Of a stretch of 64,000 nt of DNA, positions 24,664 through 34,038 are shown one piece after another. The stretch covers positions 124,001-188,000 of the forward strand of contig NZ_JACSYA010000006.1 in the NCBI RefSeq assembly GCF_029870285.1. The letters run 5' to 3'. This stretch comes from Delftia sp. PS-11 (GTDB taxonomy: Bacteria > Pseudomonadota > Gammaproteobacteria > Burkholderiales > Burkholderiaceae_C). The notes below the pieces were generated by a model. It ran no database searches and was not told where the DNA came from. It saw nothing but the letters and a program-made list of their open reading frames with translations. Each line of letters opens with the position of its first letter. The stretch's first letter is position 1. The position numbers and the translations under genes were made by a program.

Positions 24664-26118
24664 TTACCTGGGCACCAGGAACACAGCCTTTTCCGAGGTG
24701 CGGCCAGCCCCCTCCTGCACGGCTTCGATATCGAAGAATACGGCATGCGAGCCTGGCTCGGCAGAGCCATAGGGAATGCGCAGCCGCGCCGCGATGCCGC
24801 GCGTCTCGGCGGGGCCGACCTCGACCTCCGGCTCGGACGCCAGCTCCAGGCCATCGAGGCCATGGGCGCTGATGCGGTAGCGCTGGCTGTGCTCGGTCGC
24901 GTTCATGATCTGCAGGCGGTAGACATTTTCGAGCCGGCCTCCTTCGACGATGCGCGACAGCGAGGCGCGGTCACGGATCACATCCACCTTGACGGACTGG
25001 CGCAGCGCCAGGCTCACGATCATGGCCAGGCTCAGCCCCACCAGCACGGCGGTGTATATCAGCACGCGCGGGCGCAGCACCCGGCGCAGCACCTGGGCAC
25101 GGCGCAGGGCGCGCGCCATGGCGTTCTGGGTGGTCAGGCGGATCAGGCCGCGCGGATACTCCATCTTGTCCATGATGGAGTTGCAGGCGTCGATGCACAG
25201 GCCGCAGCCGATGCACTCGTATTGCAGGCCGTTGCGGATGTCGATGCCTACCGGACAGACCTGCACGCACATCTTGCAGTCGATGCACTCGCCCAGCCCC
25301 TGGGCCTTGTAGTCCACCTTCTTGGTGCGCGGCGCACGCGGCTCGCCACGGCCTGCGTCGTAGCTGACGATCATGGTGTCCTTGTCGAACATCGCGCTCT
25401 GGAAGCGCGCATAGGGACACATGTACTTGCAGACCTGTTCGCGCATGTAGCCGGCATTGCCATAGGTGGCAAAGCCATAGAACAGCACCCAGAAGATCTG
25501 CCAGCCCCCCTGCAGGGCCATCAGTTCACCGCCCAGCGAGCGGATGGGCACAAAATAGCCCACGAAGGTGAAGCCGGTCCACAGCGCCACGGCAATCCAC
25601 AGCAGCTGCTTGAGCGATTTCTTCCAGAGCTTCTCGGCAGTCCAGCCGCTCTTGTCCAGGCGCATGCGGGCGCTGCGGTCGCCTTCGACCTTGCGCTCGA
25701 TCCACATGAAGATTTCGGTATAGACCGTCTGCGGGCACGAAAAGCCGCACCACAGCCGGCCCGCCACCGCCGTGAACAGAAACAGCGACAGCGCCGAGAT
25801 GATCAGCAGCCCGGTGAGGTAGATGAAGTCCTGCGGGTAGAGCACCAGCCCGAACAGGTAAAAGCGCCGCGCGCCCAGATCGAACAGCACCATCTGGCGC
25901 TGGCCCCACTCCAGCCAGGGCAGGCCGTAGAAAACCAGTTGCGTGAGAAACACCAGGGCCCAGCGCCAGCGCGCAAAGACACCGCTGATGGCACGCGGAT
26001 AAACTTTCTTTTCCGATTCAAACATTGACACCAGCGAGCCCGCGTCAGGCTCGGCCGGCGTGATCGGAATGACTTTGCGGGGAGGCTTGCCGCTGTCATC
26101 CCCACTCTCGGGCTTCAT
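24664..26118 (-). CDS. ccoG: cbb3 oxidase accessory ferredoxin-type protein CcoG (RdxA/FixG)
   Basis: 484 residues. About five membrane helices and a polyferredoxin region: CGFSCPQTVYTEIF (about 135) and the tandem [4Fe-4S] motifs CIDCKMCVQVCPVG and CIGCGLCIDACN (about 268-318). The C-terminal 120 residues form the FixG Ig-like periplasmic domain. CcoG reduces Cu(II) for insertion into cbb3 oxidase in Rhodobacter. It lies between ccoP and ccoH, but a strong terminator directly after ccoP separates its transcript from the oxidase genes. AGGA precedes the ATG. Confidence 0.94.
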   Translation of the reverse strand: MKPESGDDSGKPPRKVIPITPAEPDAGSLVSMFESEKKVYPRAISGVFARWRWALVFLTQLVFYGLPWLEWGQRQMVLFDLGARRFYLFGLVLYPQDFIYLTGLLIISALSLFLFTAVAGRLWCGFSCPQTVYTEIFMWIERKVEGDRSARMRLDKSGWTAEKLWKKSLKQLLWIAVALWTGFTFVGYFVPIRSLGGELMALQGGWQIFWVLFYGFATYGNAGYMREQVCKYMCPYARFQSAMFDKDTMIVSYDAGRGEPRAPRTKKVDYKAQGLGECIDCKMCVQVCPVGIDIRNGLQYECIGCGLCIDACNSIMDKMEYPRGLIRLTTQNAMARALRRAQVLRRVLRPRVLIYTAVLVGLSLAMIVSLALRQSVKVDVIRDRASLSRIVEGGRLENVYRLQIMNATEHSQRYRISAHGLDGLELASEPEVEVGPAETRGIAARLRIPYGSAEPGSHAVFFDIEAVQEGAGRTSEKAVFLVPR

Positions 26119-26163
26119 GGTGGGTTCCTTTGTTTTTTTGAAATGTCTGAAAACTCAAAAGCC

Positions 26164-26192
26164 AAAAAGGCGGTGCCGAAGCACCGCCTTTT
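26164..26192 (-). terminator. strong terminator after ccoP
   Basis: On the minus strand GGCGGTGC-TTCG-GCACCGCC (8-bp perfect stem, UUCG tetraloop, 26169-26188) is followed by a U run. It starts only a few bases after the ccoP stop and ends the ccoNOQP transcript before ccoG. Four T on the plus side make it partly bidirectional. Confidence 0.93.
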
Positions 26193-26195
26193 GCT

Positions 26196-27113
26196 TTACT
26201 GCCGGGCTGCGCCGTCTTTGTGAGACAGGCCCCAGACATAGGAAGCAAGCACCGCGATCTGCGCCTCGGTCAGCTTTTCCTTCTGGGCAGGCATCTCATT
26301 GTGCTTGCCGTTGTTGATCATGGCCGTGATGGCAGCTTCGCCCCAGCCATGCAGCCAGACATCATCAGTCAGGTTGGGAGCGCCCAGCGCCTGGTTGCCC
26401 TTGCCATCCATGCCGTGGCAGGCGGCGCAGGCCGTGAACTTGGACTTGCCCAGCGACGCCTTGAGCGAGTCGTGCGGGCTGCCCGACAGGCTCAGCACGT
26501 AGTGTGCAAGGTTGCGCACGTCATCGGGCGAACCCACGGCGGCTGCCATGGGAGGCATGACGCCGATGCGACCGCCCGTGATGGTTTCCCTAATCTTCTC
26601 GGGCGTGCCGCCATGCAGCCAGTCGCCATCGGTCAGATTGGGGAAGCTCTTGCCGCCGCGCGCATCCGAGCCATGGCACTGTGCACAGTTGTTCATGAAC
26701 AGGCGCTCGCCGATGGCCATGGCCTGGGGGTCCTTGGCCATTTCTTCGGTGGGCATGCTCGTGAACTTGGCATACAGAGGCTCCAGATCAGCCTTGGCCT
26801 TGGCCATCTCGTTTTCATAGGCGCCGCGCTGCGACCAGCCCAGCTTGCCCGCGAACGAACCCAGGCCAGGGTAGGCAGCCAGGTAGGCAAAGCCGAACAC
26901 CGAGGTGATGATGAACAGGCCCACCCACCACTTGGGCATGGGATGGTTCAGCTCACGCAGGTCTTCGTCCCAGACGTGGCCCGTGGTGTTGTCGGCGGAC
27001 GGGACCACCTTCTTGCGTGCCGTGATGTACAGCAGCAGCATGCAGCCGATGATGCCGCCCAGCGTGATCGCCGCGACATAGATCGACCAGAAGTTGTTTA
27101 CGAAATCGCTCAT
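26196..27113 (-). CDS. ccoP: cbb3 cytochrome oxidase subunit III (dihaem cytochrome c)
   Basis: 305 residues. Two N-terminal membrane segments (about 8-28 and 60-80) are followed by two cytochrome c domains with CAQCHGS (about residue 137) and CAACHGM (about residue 232). The sixth-ligand Met candidates lie in VMPPMAAAV and HNEMPAQ. CcoP accepts electrons from the bc1 complex or soluble cytochrome c and passes them to CcoO. It is the last gene of the ccoNOQP unit. Confidence 0.95.
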   Translation of the reverse strand: MSDFVNNFWSIYVAAITLGGIIGCMLLLYITARKKVVPSADNTTGHVWDEDLRELNHPMPKWWVGLFIITSVFGFAYLAAYPGLGSFAGKLGWSQRGAYENEMAKAKADLEPLYAKFTSMPTEEMAKDPQAMAIGERLFMNNCAQCHGSDARGGKSFPNLTDGDWLHGGTPEKIRETITGGRIGVMPPMAAAVGSPDDVRNLAHYVLSLSGSPHDSLKASLGKSKFTACAACHGMDGKGNQALGAPNLTDDVWLHGWGEAAITAMINNGKHNEMPAQKEKLTEAQIAVLASYVWGLSHKDGAARQ

Positions 27114-27140
27114 GGGATGTTCTCGTTCTGGTGGAGGGAC

Positions 27141-27278
27141 TCAGTCTTGCTCGAACGGCAGCTTCGCAGCCTCGTCGAAACGGGCCTGGTTGCGGCGGGC
27201 GAACGCCCACCACCAGATGCCGATGAAGCAAGCCATGGAGGCCAGCGTGGCCACAATGCGCATGGTGGTGATGTCCAT
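27141..27278 (-). CDS. ccoQ: cbb3 oxidase subunit IV (CcoQ/FixQ)
   Basis: 45 residues. A single transmembrane helix (MRIVATLASMACFIGIWWWAF) followed by ARRNQARFDEAAKLPFEQD, the standard FixQ layout with a basic, Phe-containing cytosolic tail. AAAGGAG precedes the ATG. CcoQ stabilises the oxidase complex. It sits between ccoO and ccoP, as expected. Confidence 0.92.
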   Translation of the reverse strand: MDITTMRIVATLASMACFIGIWWWAFARRNQARFDEAAKLPFEQD

Positions 27279-27289
27279 GTCGCTCTCCT

Positions 27290-27922
27290 TTACTTGACAG
27301 CCCGGCCCAGCACCTGCAGGTATGCGATGACGGCTTCCATTTCCGTCTTGCCCTTGACCTGCTCGGCAGCGCCGCTGATCTCCTCGTCGCTGTAGGGCAC
27401 GCCGACCTTGCGCAGCGCGCTCATGCGCGAGGCCACAGCCGTGTCGTCCACCTTGTTCTTCTCCAGCCACGAGTAGGCCGGCATGTTGGACTCGGGCACC
27501 ACGTCACGCGGATTGTTCAGGTGGATACGATGCCATTCGTCGCTGTACTTGCCGCCCACACGGTGCAGGTCGGGACCGGTGCGCTTGGAGCCCCATTGGA
27601 AGGGGTGGTCGTAGACGAACTCACCGGCCACCGAGTAGTGGCCATAGCGCATGGTCTCGGCGCGGAAGGGGCGGATCATCTGCGAGTGGCAGTTGTAGCA
27701 GCCCTCGCGCAGATAGACATCGCGCCCCATCAGCTGCAGCGGCGTGTAGGGCTTGAGGCCGGCCACCGCTTCGGTCGTGGACTTCTGGAAGAACAGCGGA
27801 ACGATTTCCACCAGGCCGCCGACGGCGACGACCAGCAGCGTCAGCACGATCAGCAGGAAATTGTTGGTTTCCACCTTCTCGTGGGAAAAGCTCTTGGGAG
27901 CGGTTTGGTTGTGATCGGACAT
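27290..27922 (-). CDS. ccoO: cbb3 oxidase subunit II (monohaem cytochrome c)
   Basis: 210 residues. One N-terminal membrane anchor ([21 protein letters not shown]) and a periplasmic cytochrome c domain with [14 protein letters not shown] (about residue 75) and the Met ligand region [10 protein letters not shown]. CcoO carries electrons from CcoP to the CcoN active site. TAGGAGC lies upstream of the ATG. It follows ccoN by 19 bases. Confidence 0.96.
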   Translation of the reverse strand: MSDHNQTAPKSFSHEKVETNNFLLIVLTLLVVAVGGLVEIVPLFFQKSTTEAVAGLKPYTPLQLMGRDVYLREGCYNCHSQMIRPFRAETMRYGHYSVAGEFVYDHPFQWGSKRTGPDLHRVGGKYSDEWHRIHLNNPRDVVPESNMPAYSWLEKNKVDDTAVASRMSALRKVGVPYSDEEISGAAEQVKGKTEMEAVIAYLQVLGRAVK

Positions 27923-27941
27923 GAAAAATGCTCCTAGATGC

Positions 27942-29378
<1,437 letters not shown>

Positions 29379-29431
29379 CGTGCACCTCTTAGATTGCTAT
29401 CAAAGTGTTCCTTGCTTCGCTTTCAGGCGCA

Positions 29432-29445
29432 TTGACCCACGTCAA
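29432..29445 (-). promoter_or_regulatory. FNR box upstream of ccoN, overlapping the ccoS stop codon
   Basis: TTGAC-CCAC-GTCAA is a symmetric FNR/Anr-type site. Its centre lies about 60 bases before the ccoN ATG, fitting a class II promoter for ccoNOQP. The ccoS stop codon (29442-29444) lies inside the site. Confidence 0.85.
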
Positions 29446-29579
29446 TCGTCCCGAAGAATGCGCTCACCCTCTTGATCCACACTCTCGAATTGCCCGCGAT
29501 AGACAGCCCACCACAGGGCCGCCAGAATGGCGAGCACCAGCACCACCGACAGGGGGATCAGCAAATACAAAATGTCCAT
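29442..29579 (-). CDS. ccoS: cbb3 oxidase maturation protein CcoS
   Basis: 45 residues, easily missed because of its size. The sequence begins MDILYLLIPLSVVLVLAIL, a single transmembrane helix, then AALWWAVYRGQFESVDQEG and a short acidic tail. This is the CcoS pattern (usually LxxLIPLSLxLxxxA..FxWAVxxGQFDDLExPAxRIL). CcoS is needed for cofactor insertion into CcoN. It starts two bases after the ccoI stop and ends inside the FNR box before ccoN. Confidence 0.92.
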   Translation of the reverse strand: MDILYLLIPLSVVLVLAILAALWWAVYRGQFESVDQEGERILRDD

Positions 29580-29581
29580 GA

Positions 29582-32017
29582 TCAGAACCTCCCCACCGTT
29601 GCGGTGGAGCCCGTCTGTATGGCGACGGACGCTGAGGGCGCAGCAGGCGTGCCCGTGTGATTCGTAGAGGCCAGCGGCAGGCTGCGCGCAAGCCGTGCGG
29701 CATTGAGCACCACCAGCAGCGAACTCAGCGCCATTCCCAGGCCGGCCACCCAGGCCGGCATGAAGCCGGCCAGCGCCAGCGGAATCGACACCGCGTTGTA
29801 GGCGGCTGCCCAGGCCATGTTCTGGCGCACCACCTGCAGTGTGCGGCGCGACAGCAGGCAGGCCTGCAGCACCAGTTCCAGGCTGTCGCCCAGAACAACG
29901 AAATCTGCACGTGATTGTGCCAGTGGCACTGCTCTGCCAAACGCAAAAGAGACATGCGCTCCAGCTAAAACCGGACCGTCATTGAGACCGTCGCCGACCA
30001 TGGCCACATGGTGACCATCCGCCTGCGCCTGCTGCAGGCGCGCCAGCTTGTCCTGGGGGCTGCAGCCCCCCTGGGCCTGTTCGATGCCCACCCGGGCTGC
30101 CATGGCCCTGGCAGCCTCGTTGCGGTCACCAGACAGCAGCATCACTTCGATGCCCTGCGACTTCAGCGCATGCACGACGCCAGCCACCTCGGGACGCACA
30201 TCCTCGCTGAGCTCGAAACGCGCCAGCGTGCGCCAGCCCTGCTGCGTCTGCTCGGCCAGCAGCACGCCCTGCACAGGCTGCTCGCCGGCCACGCCGGCAT
30301 GCAGGGGCGAGCCCAGGCGCACATGGCGCCGCCCCTCCGGCCCCTGCAGCCACGCATCCAGGCCCAGACCTGCCTGCTCCTGCATGGTGTCCAGCTTCCA
30401 GGCAGTCACCGCTTCTGCACCGGCCTGCGCAATGGCGCGCGATGCAGGGTGGATGGACTGGCGAGCGAGCAGCGCCGCCAGCGCCAGCACCTCGTCGGCA
30501 TCTTCATCGGCAGCGGGCACGAAGGCTCGCACCGTCAGGCCATCGCGCGTGAGCGTGCCGGTCTTGTCGAAAACCAGGGTGTCCACAGCCGCCAGCGCCT
30601 CCAGGCCCTGGAGATTGCGCACCAGCACGCCGCTGCGCGCCAGCGTGCCGGCGGCCGTGAGCATGGCCACAGGCGTGGCCAGCGACAGCGCGCAGGGGCA
30701 GGTTACGATGAGCACGGCCACAGCCACCATGACAGCCTTGCCGGGATCGGCAGGCCACCACCAGATGGCAGCACCCAGCGCCGCCAGCAGCACCACGACC
30801 AGAAACGGCCGCGCCACCTTGTCGGCCAGCTGGGCCAGACGCGGCTTTTGCAGCGAGGCGCTCTCCATCAGGTCCACGATCTGCGCAAAACGCGTCCCGG
30901 CGCCCACGCCATCCACGCGCACATCCACCACGGCATCGATGTTGTAGCTGCCTGCGGTCACGCAGTCGCCTTCGGCGCGCAGCACCGGCGTGGACTCGCC
31001 CGTCAGCAGCGCTTCGTCGGCATGGGTGCGGCCCCGCAAAATGGTGCCATCGGCGGGAAATGCCTCGCCGCTGAGCACACGCACCGTATCGCCCACCCGC
31101 AGCCGCCGCGTGGCCACGCGCTCGAACTGGCCGTTGGCCTGCTCGCGCAGCACGGCATCGGGCAGGCGGTTCATCACGGCCTCCAGCGCGCCGGCCGTGC
31201 GGTCGCGCAGGCGCAGCTCCAGCCAGCGCCCCGATAACAGGAAGAACACGAACATGGTCAGGGAGTCGTAGAAGACTTCCTTGCCAAAGGGTCCCGAGGG
31301 ATCAAAAGTGCCCAGCGAACTGATGACGAAGGTGATCAGCATGCCCAGGGCCACAGGCAGGTCCATGCTCACGCGGCGCTGGCGTATGTCGCGCAGCGCA
31401 CTGGAGAAAAAGGGCCCGCAGCAAAACAGCACCACGGGCAGTGAGATGACCCATGAAGCCCAGCGCAGCAGCGTCTCCATTTCCTGGGACAGATCGCCCG
31501 GGCGGGCCACATAGGCAGGCCACGCATACATCATGACCTGCATCATGCAAAAGCCGGCCACCAGCCAGCGCCACAGCGCGCGGCGGCTTTCGGCCTGACG
31601 GCGCTCGCGCGCGAAGGCATCGCGGGCGGGAAGCACCTGATATCCGGCGCGGCGCACAGCCTCCATCCACTGGGATGGAAGCACCTGCGCATGGCGCCAG
31701 GTGACGCGGGCACGGCGCGTGGCTGCGCTGACTTCGGCCTTCTCCACCCCGGGCACAGCACGCAACGCATCCTCGATGGTCAGCGCGCATGCGGCGCAGT
31801 GCATTCCCTCCAGCACCACGAACGAATCCCAACACGGGAAGTCGGTAGGCGATGAGGAAGGGTCTGCGGGAGTCGCGGGGCCTGCGGGCCGACCGAACGA
31901 ACTCCACTCCTGCGGATCATCCAGCAGCCGGGCCGTGGCCTGCTGCGAGGTCGAGGGGCCTGAATCAAGCGCCGCAACCGCCGCCCCGCTGGACGGGTCT
32001 GCAATGGTGTGGGGCAT
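29582..32017 (-). CDS. ccoI: copper-exporting P1B-type ATPase for cbb3 maturation (CcoI/FixI)
   Basis: 811 residues. An N-terminal heavy-metal domain has MHCAACALTIEDAL (about residue 73), followed by eight membrane segments, the CPC metal motif in VTCPCALSLATPVAM, the phosphorylation site FDKTGTLTRDG, TGES in LLTGESTPV and GDGLND near residue 690. CcoI moves copper to the periplasmic side for the CuB site. The start is uncertain: ATG 32017 is chosen, but ATG 32041 (eight residues longer) is possible; neither has a clear ribosome site. It is followed by ccoS. Confidence 0.94.
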   Translation of the reverse strand: MPHTIADPSSGAAVAALDSGPSTSQQATARLLDDPQEWSSFGRPAGPATPADPSSSPTDFPCWDSFVVLEGMHCAACALTIEDALRAVPGVEKAEVSAATRRARVTWRHAQVLPSQWMEAVRRAGYQVLPARDAFARERRQAESRRALWRWLVAGFCMMQVMMYAWPAYVARPGDLSQEMETLLRWASWVISLPVVLFCCGPFFSSALRDIRQRRVSMDLPVALGMLITFVISSLGTFDPSGPFGKEVFYDSLTMFVFFLLSGRWLELRLRDRTAGALEAVMNRLPDAVLREQANGQFERVATRRLRVGDTVRVLSGEAFPADGTILRGRTHADEALLTGESTPVLRAEGDCVTAGSYNIDAVVDVRVDGVGAGTRFAQIVDLMESASLQKPRLAQLADKVARPFLVVVLLAALGAAIWWWPADPGKAVMVAVAVLIVTCPCALSLATPVAMLTAAGTLARSGVLVRNLQGLEALAAVDTLVFDKTGTLTRDGLTVRAFVPAADEDADEVLALAALLARQSIHPASRAIAQAGAEAVTAWKLDTMQEQAGLGLDAWLQGPEGRRHVRLGSPLHAGVAGEQPVQGVLLAEQTQQGWRTLARFELSEDVRPEVAGVVHALKSQGIEVMLLSGDRNEAARAMAARVGIEQAQGGCSPQDKLARLQQAQADGHHVAMVGDGLNDGPVLAGAHVSFAFGRAVPLAQSRADFVVLGDSLELVLQACLLSRRTLQVVRQNMAWAAAYNAVSIPLALAGFMPAWVAGLGMALSSLLVVLNAARLARSLPLASTNHTGTPAAPSASVAIQTGSTATVGRF

Positions 32018-32051
32018 GGTTCTAGCGTAATCGCGGGTCATGATACGCGTA

Positions 32052-32065
32052 TTGACATTAATCAA
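32052..32065 (+). promoter_or_regulatory. FNR box in the ccoI/usp divergent promoter
   Basis: TTGAC-ATTA-ATCAA, one base from consensus. A -10-like TATGCT at 32087-32092 would place the start of the usp transcript near 32099, with the box centre at about -41. It may also influence ccoI on the other strand. Confidence 0.82.
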
Positions 32066-32134
32066 CCGTTAACCCACGGTTCGGTCTATGCTGACTCCAT
32101 TGCCCCCATCCTCACTCACACGAAAGGAAAACGC

Positions 32135-32578
32135 ATGTACAACCGCATCCTGATCGCCACCGACGGCTCCGAACTTTCCGACAAGGCCGTAGACAGCGGC
32201 CTGGGCCTCGCTGCGCTGTGCGGTGCCAGCGTCGTCGTCGTCAAGGTCGTGCAGCACTACCCCCGCAGCTATTTCGAGGGCGGGGAAACCGTGGACATCA
32301 AGCAGATCGAGCGCATCGAAGGCCAATGGGCCGCCAACGCACAGACCGCGCTGGATGCAGCCGCCGCCAAGGCGCAGGCGCTCAAGGTCAGCGTGACCAC
32401 CGAGATCATCAAGTCCGACCTGATCGCCGAAAGCGTGATCGATGCAGCCAAGCGCCGCGACTGCGACCTCATCGTGATGGCATCGCACGGCCGTAAGGGT
32501 CTGCAGCGCCTGCTGCTGGGCAGCGAAACCCAGCATGTGCTCACGCACACCCACATCCCCGTGCTGGTGCTGCGCTAA
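32135..32578 (+). CDS. universal stress protein (UspA family)
   Basis: 147 residues. The N-terminal MYNRILIATDGSELSDKAVDSGL and C-terminal DLIVMASHGRKGLQRLLLGSETQHVL carry the ATP-binding GxxGxxxxxxGS-type pattern of ATP-binding UspA proteins. An AAGGA site precedes ATG 32135. The FNR box in its promoter suggests induction at low oxygen, as for several Usp proteins near cco genes. The exact role is unknown; the family supports survival under energy or oxygen stress. Confidence 0.92.
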   Translation: MYNRILIATDGSELSDKAVDSGLGLAALCGASVVVVKVVQHYPRSYFEGGETVDIKQIERIEGQWAANAQTALDAAAAKAQALKVSVTTEIIKSDLIAESVIDAAKRRDCDLIVMASHGRKGLQRLLLGSETQHVLTHTHIPVLVLR

Positions 32579-32584
32579 GGCCCT

Positions 32585-32628
32585 GCGCCTGGCCCCTGGC
32601 GGCGGCATGCCTGCCAGGGCCAGGGCGC
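32585..32628. terminator. possible terminator hairpin between usp and the oxidoreductase gene
   Basis: A long, slightly bulged inverted repeat, GCGCCTGGCCCCTGGC against GCCAGGGCCAGGGCGC, lies in the short convergent gap. There is no clear T run, so it may be only a stem that protects 3' ends. Confidence 0.4.
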
Positions 32629-32638
32629 TTGCGGCGCG

Positions 32639-33874
32639 TCAGAAGCGCTGCGGCGAATAAGGGCGCGGATCGAGGTAAGGCGCCTCCCCGCTGATCAGCT
32701 CGGCCAGCAGCCGCCCGCTGGCCGGACCCAGCGTGAAGCCCTGGTGGCCATGGCCGAAGTTGAACCACAGGCCGGGGTGGCGCGGCGCAGCGCCAATGAC
32801 CGGATTCATGTCCACCGTACACGGCCTGGCTCCCAGCCAGGGCTGCGCCTCCACGCCCTCGCCCAGATCCAACAGGCCGCGCGCCATGCGTTCGGCCTGT
32901 GCCAGTTGCACTGGCGATGGCGGAGCATCCTGCGCTGCGAACTCGGCGCCCGTGGTGATGCGCAGCCCGCGCGCCATCGGCGCGAGCATGAAGCCGGGCT
33001 CCGTGACCAGCAGCGGCATCGGCAGGGGCTTGTCCATGGCGTAGTGCCGGTGGTAGCCCCGTTTGACAAACAGCGGCAACCTGTAGCCCAGCGCACGCGT
33101 GGCGCCATCGGCCCAGGGACCGAATGCCAGCACCACCTGCGCGGCCTGCAGCACGCTATCGTGTGTCTGCACCTGCCAGCCGGCCCCCAGCGGCTGCAGG
33201 GATTGCACCTCGGCGCGCACCACCTCGCCGCCCATGCCTTGCAGCAGGCGTGCATAGCGCGCCACGAGTTCGCCCGGATCGCTGACCGCCCAGGGGTCGG
33301 TCCAGTGGATGCCGCCAGCCAGCGGACGGCGCAGCGCCGGCATGAGCCGGCCCAGTGCCGAGCTGTCCAGCACCTCGCAGCCCAGGGCATGCTCGCGGGC
33401 AATCTGCAGCGCCTGCCCGCAGGCCTCGTCAAAGCCTGCCGGCTCCAGAAACCCACGCACCCAGCCCTGGCGCTTGACCAGATCCTGCGCGCCTGCCTTT
33501 TCGACCCAGCCAGCATGCTCGCTCAGACAATGCGCAATGAGCTGGCCATAAGCCTGCGCCAGCGGCGCATAGGCCGCAGGGGCCGAGTTGGCCCAATAGC
33601 GCAGCAGCCTGGGCGCCAGCGCCGGCATGGCTGGCAACTGGTAGTGCACGTCGTTGCCACGCCCCAATGCCACGCCCGCCAACGTGCGCAGGTCACGCGG
33701 AAAGGCATAGGGCATCACCGCCTCACGCTGTATCAGGCCCGCATTGCCATACGAGGTTTCCAGCCCTGGCGCCTTGCGGTCCACCAGCGTGACGTGGTGG
33801 CCGCGCTGGCGCAGGGCCAACGCTGTGCTGACGCCGACCATGCCGGCGCCCAGAACCAGGATTTCTGAACTCAT
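32639..33874 (-). CDS. FAD-dependent D-amino-acid-dehydrogenase-like oxidoreductase
   Basis: 411 residues, DAO fold. The FAD motif EILVLGAGMVGVSTALAL (about 4-21) and LETSYGNAGLIQ (about 39-50) match DadA-type D-amino acid dehydrogenases; the C-terminal GLWFNFGHGHQGFTLGPASG is also typical. These quinone-linked enzymes deaminate D-amino acids or related amines. ATG at 33874 has AGGAAA upstream; an in-frame start 39 bases upstream has none. It follows a LysR gene by 156 bases. The substrate is uncertain; other DAO-fold dehydrogenases look similar. Confidence 0.85.
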   Translation of the reverse strand: MSSEILVLGAGMVGVSTALALRQRGHHVTLVDRKAPGLETSYGNAGLIQREAVMPYAFPRDLRTLAGVALGRGNDVHYQLPAMPALAPRLLRYWANSAPAAYAPLAQAYGQLIAHCLSEHAGWVEKAGAQDLVKRQGWVRGFLEPAGFDEACGQALQIAREHALGCEVLDSSALGRLMPALRRPLAGGIHWTDPWAVSDPGELVARYARLLQGMGGEVVRAEVQSLQPLGAGWQVQTHDSVLQAAQVVLAFGPWADGATRALGYRLPLFVKRGYHRHYAMDKPLPMPLLVTEPGFMLAPMARGLRITTGAEFAAQDAPPSPVQLAQAERMARGLLDLGEGVEAQPWLGARPCTVDMNPVIGAAPRHPGLWFNFGHGHQGFTLGPASGRLLAELISGEAPYLDPRPYSPQRF

Positions 33875-33970
33875 GATGCTCACTGCTTTCCTCTTGGACA
33901 GGGCTTTGCGCAAACAGGGGGCGGCTGCGCGCCGCGCCCACGGGCAGGCAGCCTGATCCGTGCAGGCTTC

Positions 33971-34008
33971 AATTGTGAGGGTGCTTTCGTTTGGGAAGCA
34001 TCACAATT
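33971..34008. repeat. inverted repeat upstream of the oxidoreductase gene
   Basis: AATTGTGA (33971-33978) is mirrored by TCACAATT (34001-34008) with 22 bases between. It lies about 100-135 bases before the oxidoreductase ATG. The arms are CRP-like, but the spacing is far too long for a CRP site. Confidence 0.5.
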
Positions 34009-34021
34009 ATGAGAAACAGTC

Positions 34022-34038
34022 ATTGCGAATTCAGCAAT
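34022..34038. promoter_or_regulatory. LysR-type palindrome ATTGC-N7-GCAAT at the lysR 3' end
   Basis: ATTGC (34022-34026) and GCAAT (34034-34038) with seven bases between contain the T-N11-A core of LysR sites. The same palindrome occurs at 35050-35066 in the lysR/receptor divergent promoter. It overlaps the lysR stop codon and lies upstream of the oxidoreductase gene. Confidence 0.6.

Noticed and set aside
32018..32065. Longer CcoI start at TTG 32065
   Set aside because: This start lies in the FNR box and has no ribosome site; ATG 32017 or 32041 is more reasonable.
33971..34008. CRP site
   Set aside because: The arms TGTGA and TCACA match, but they are more than 20 bases apart rather than six.
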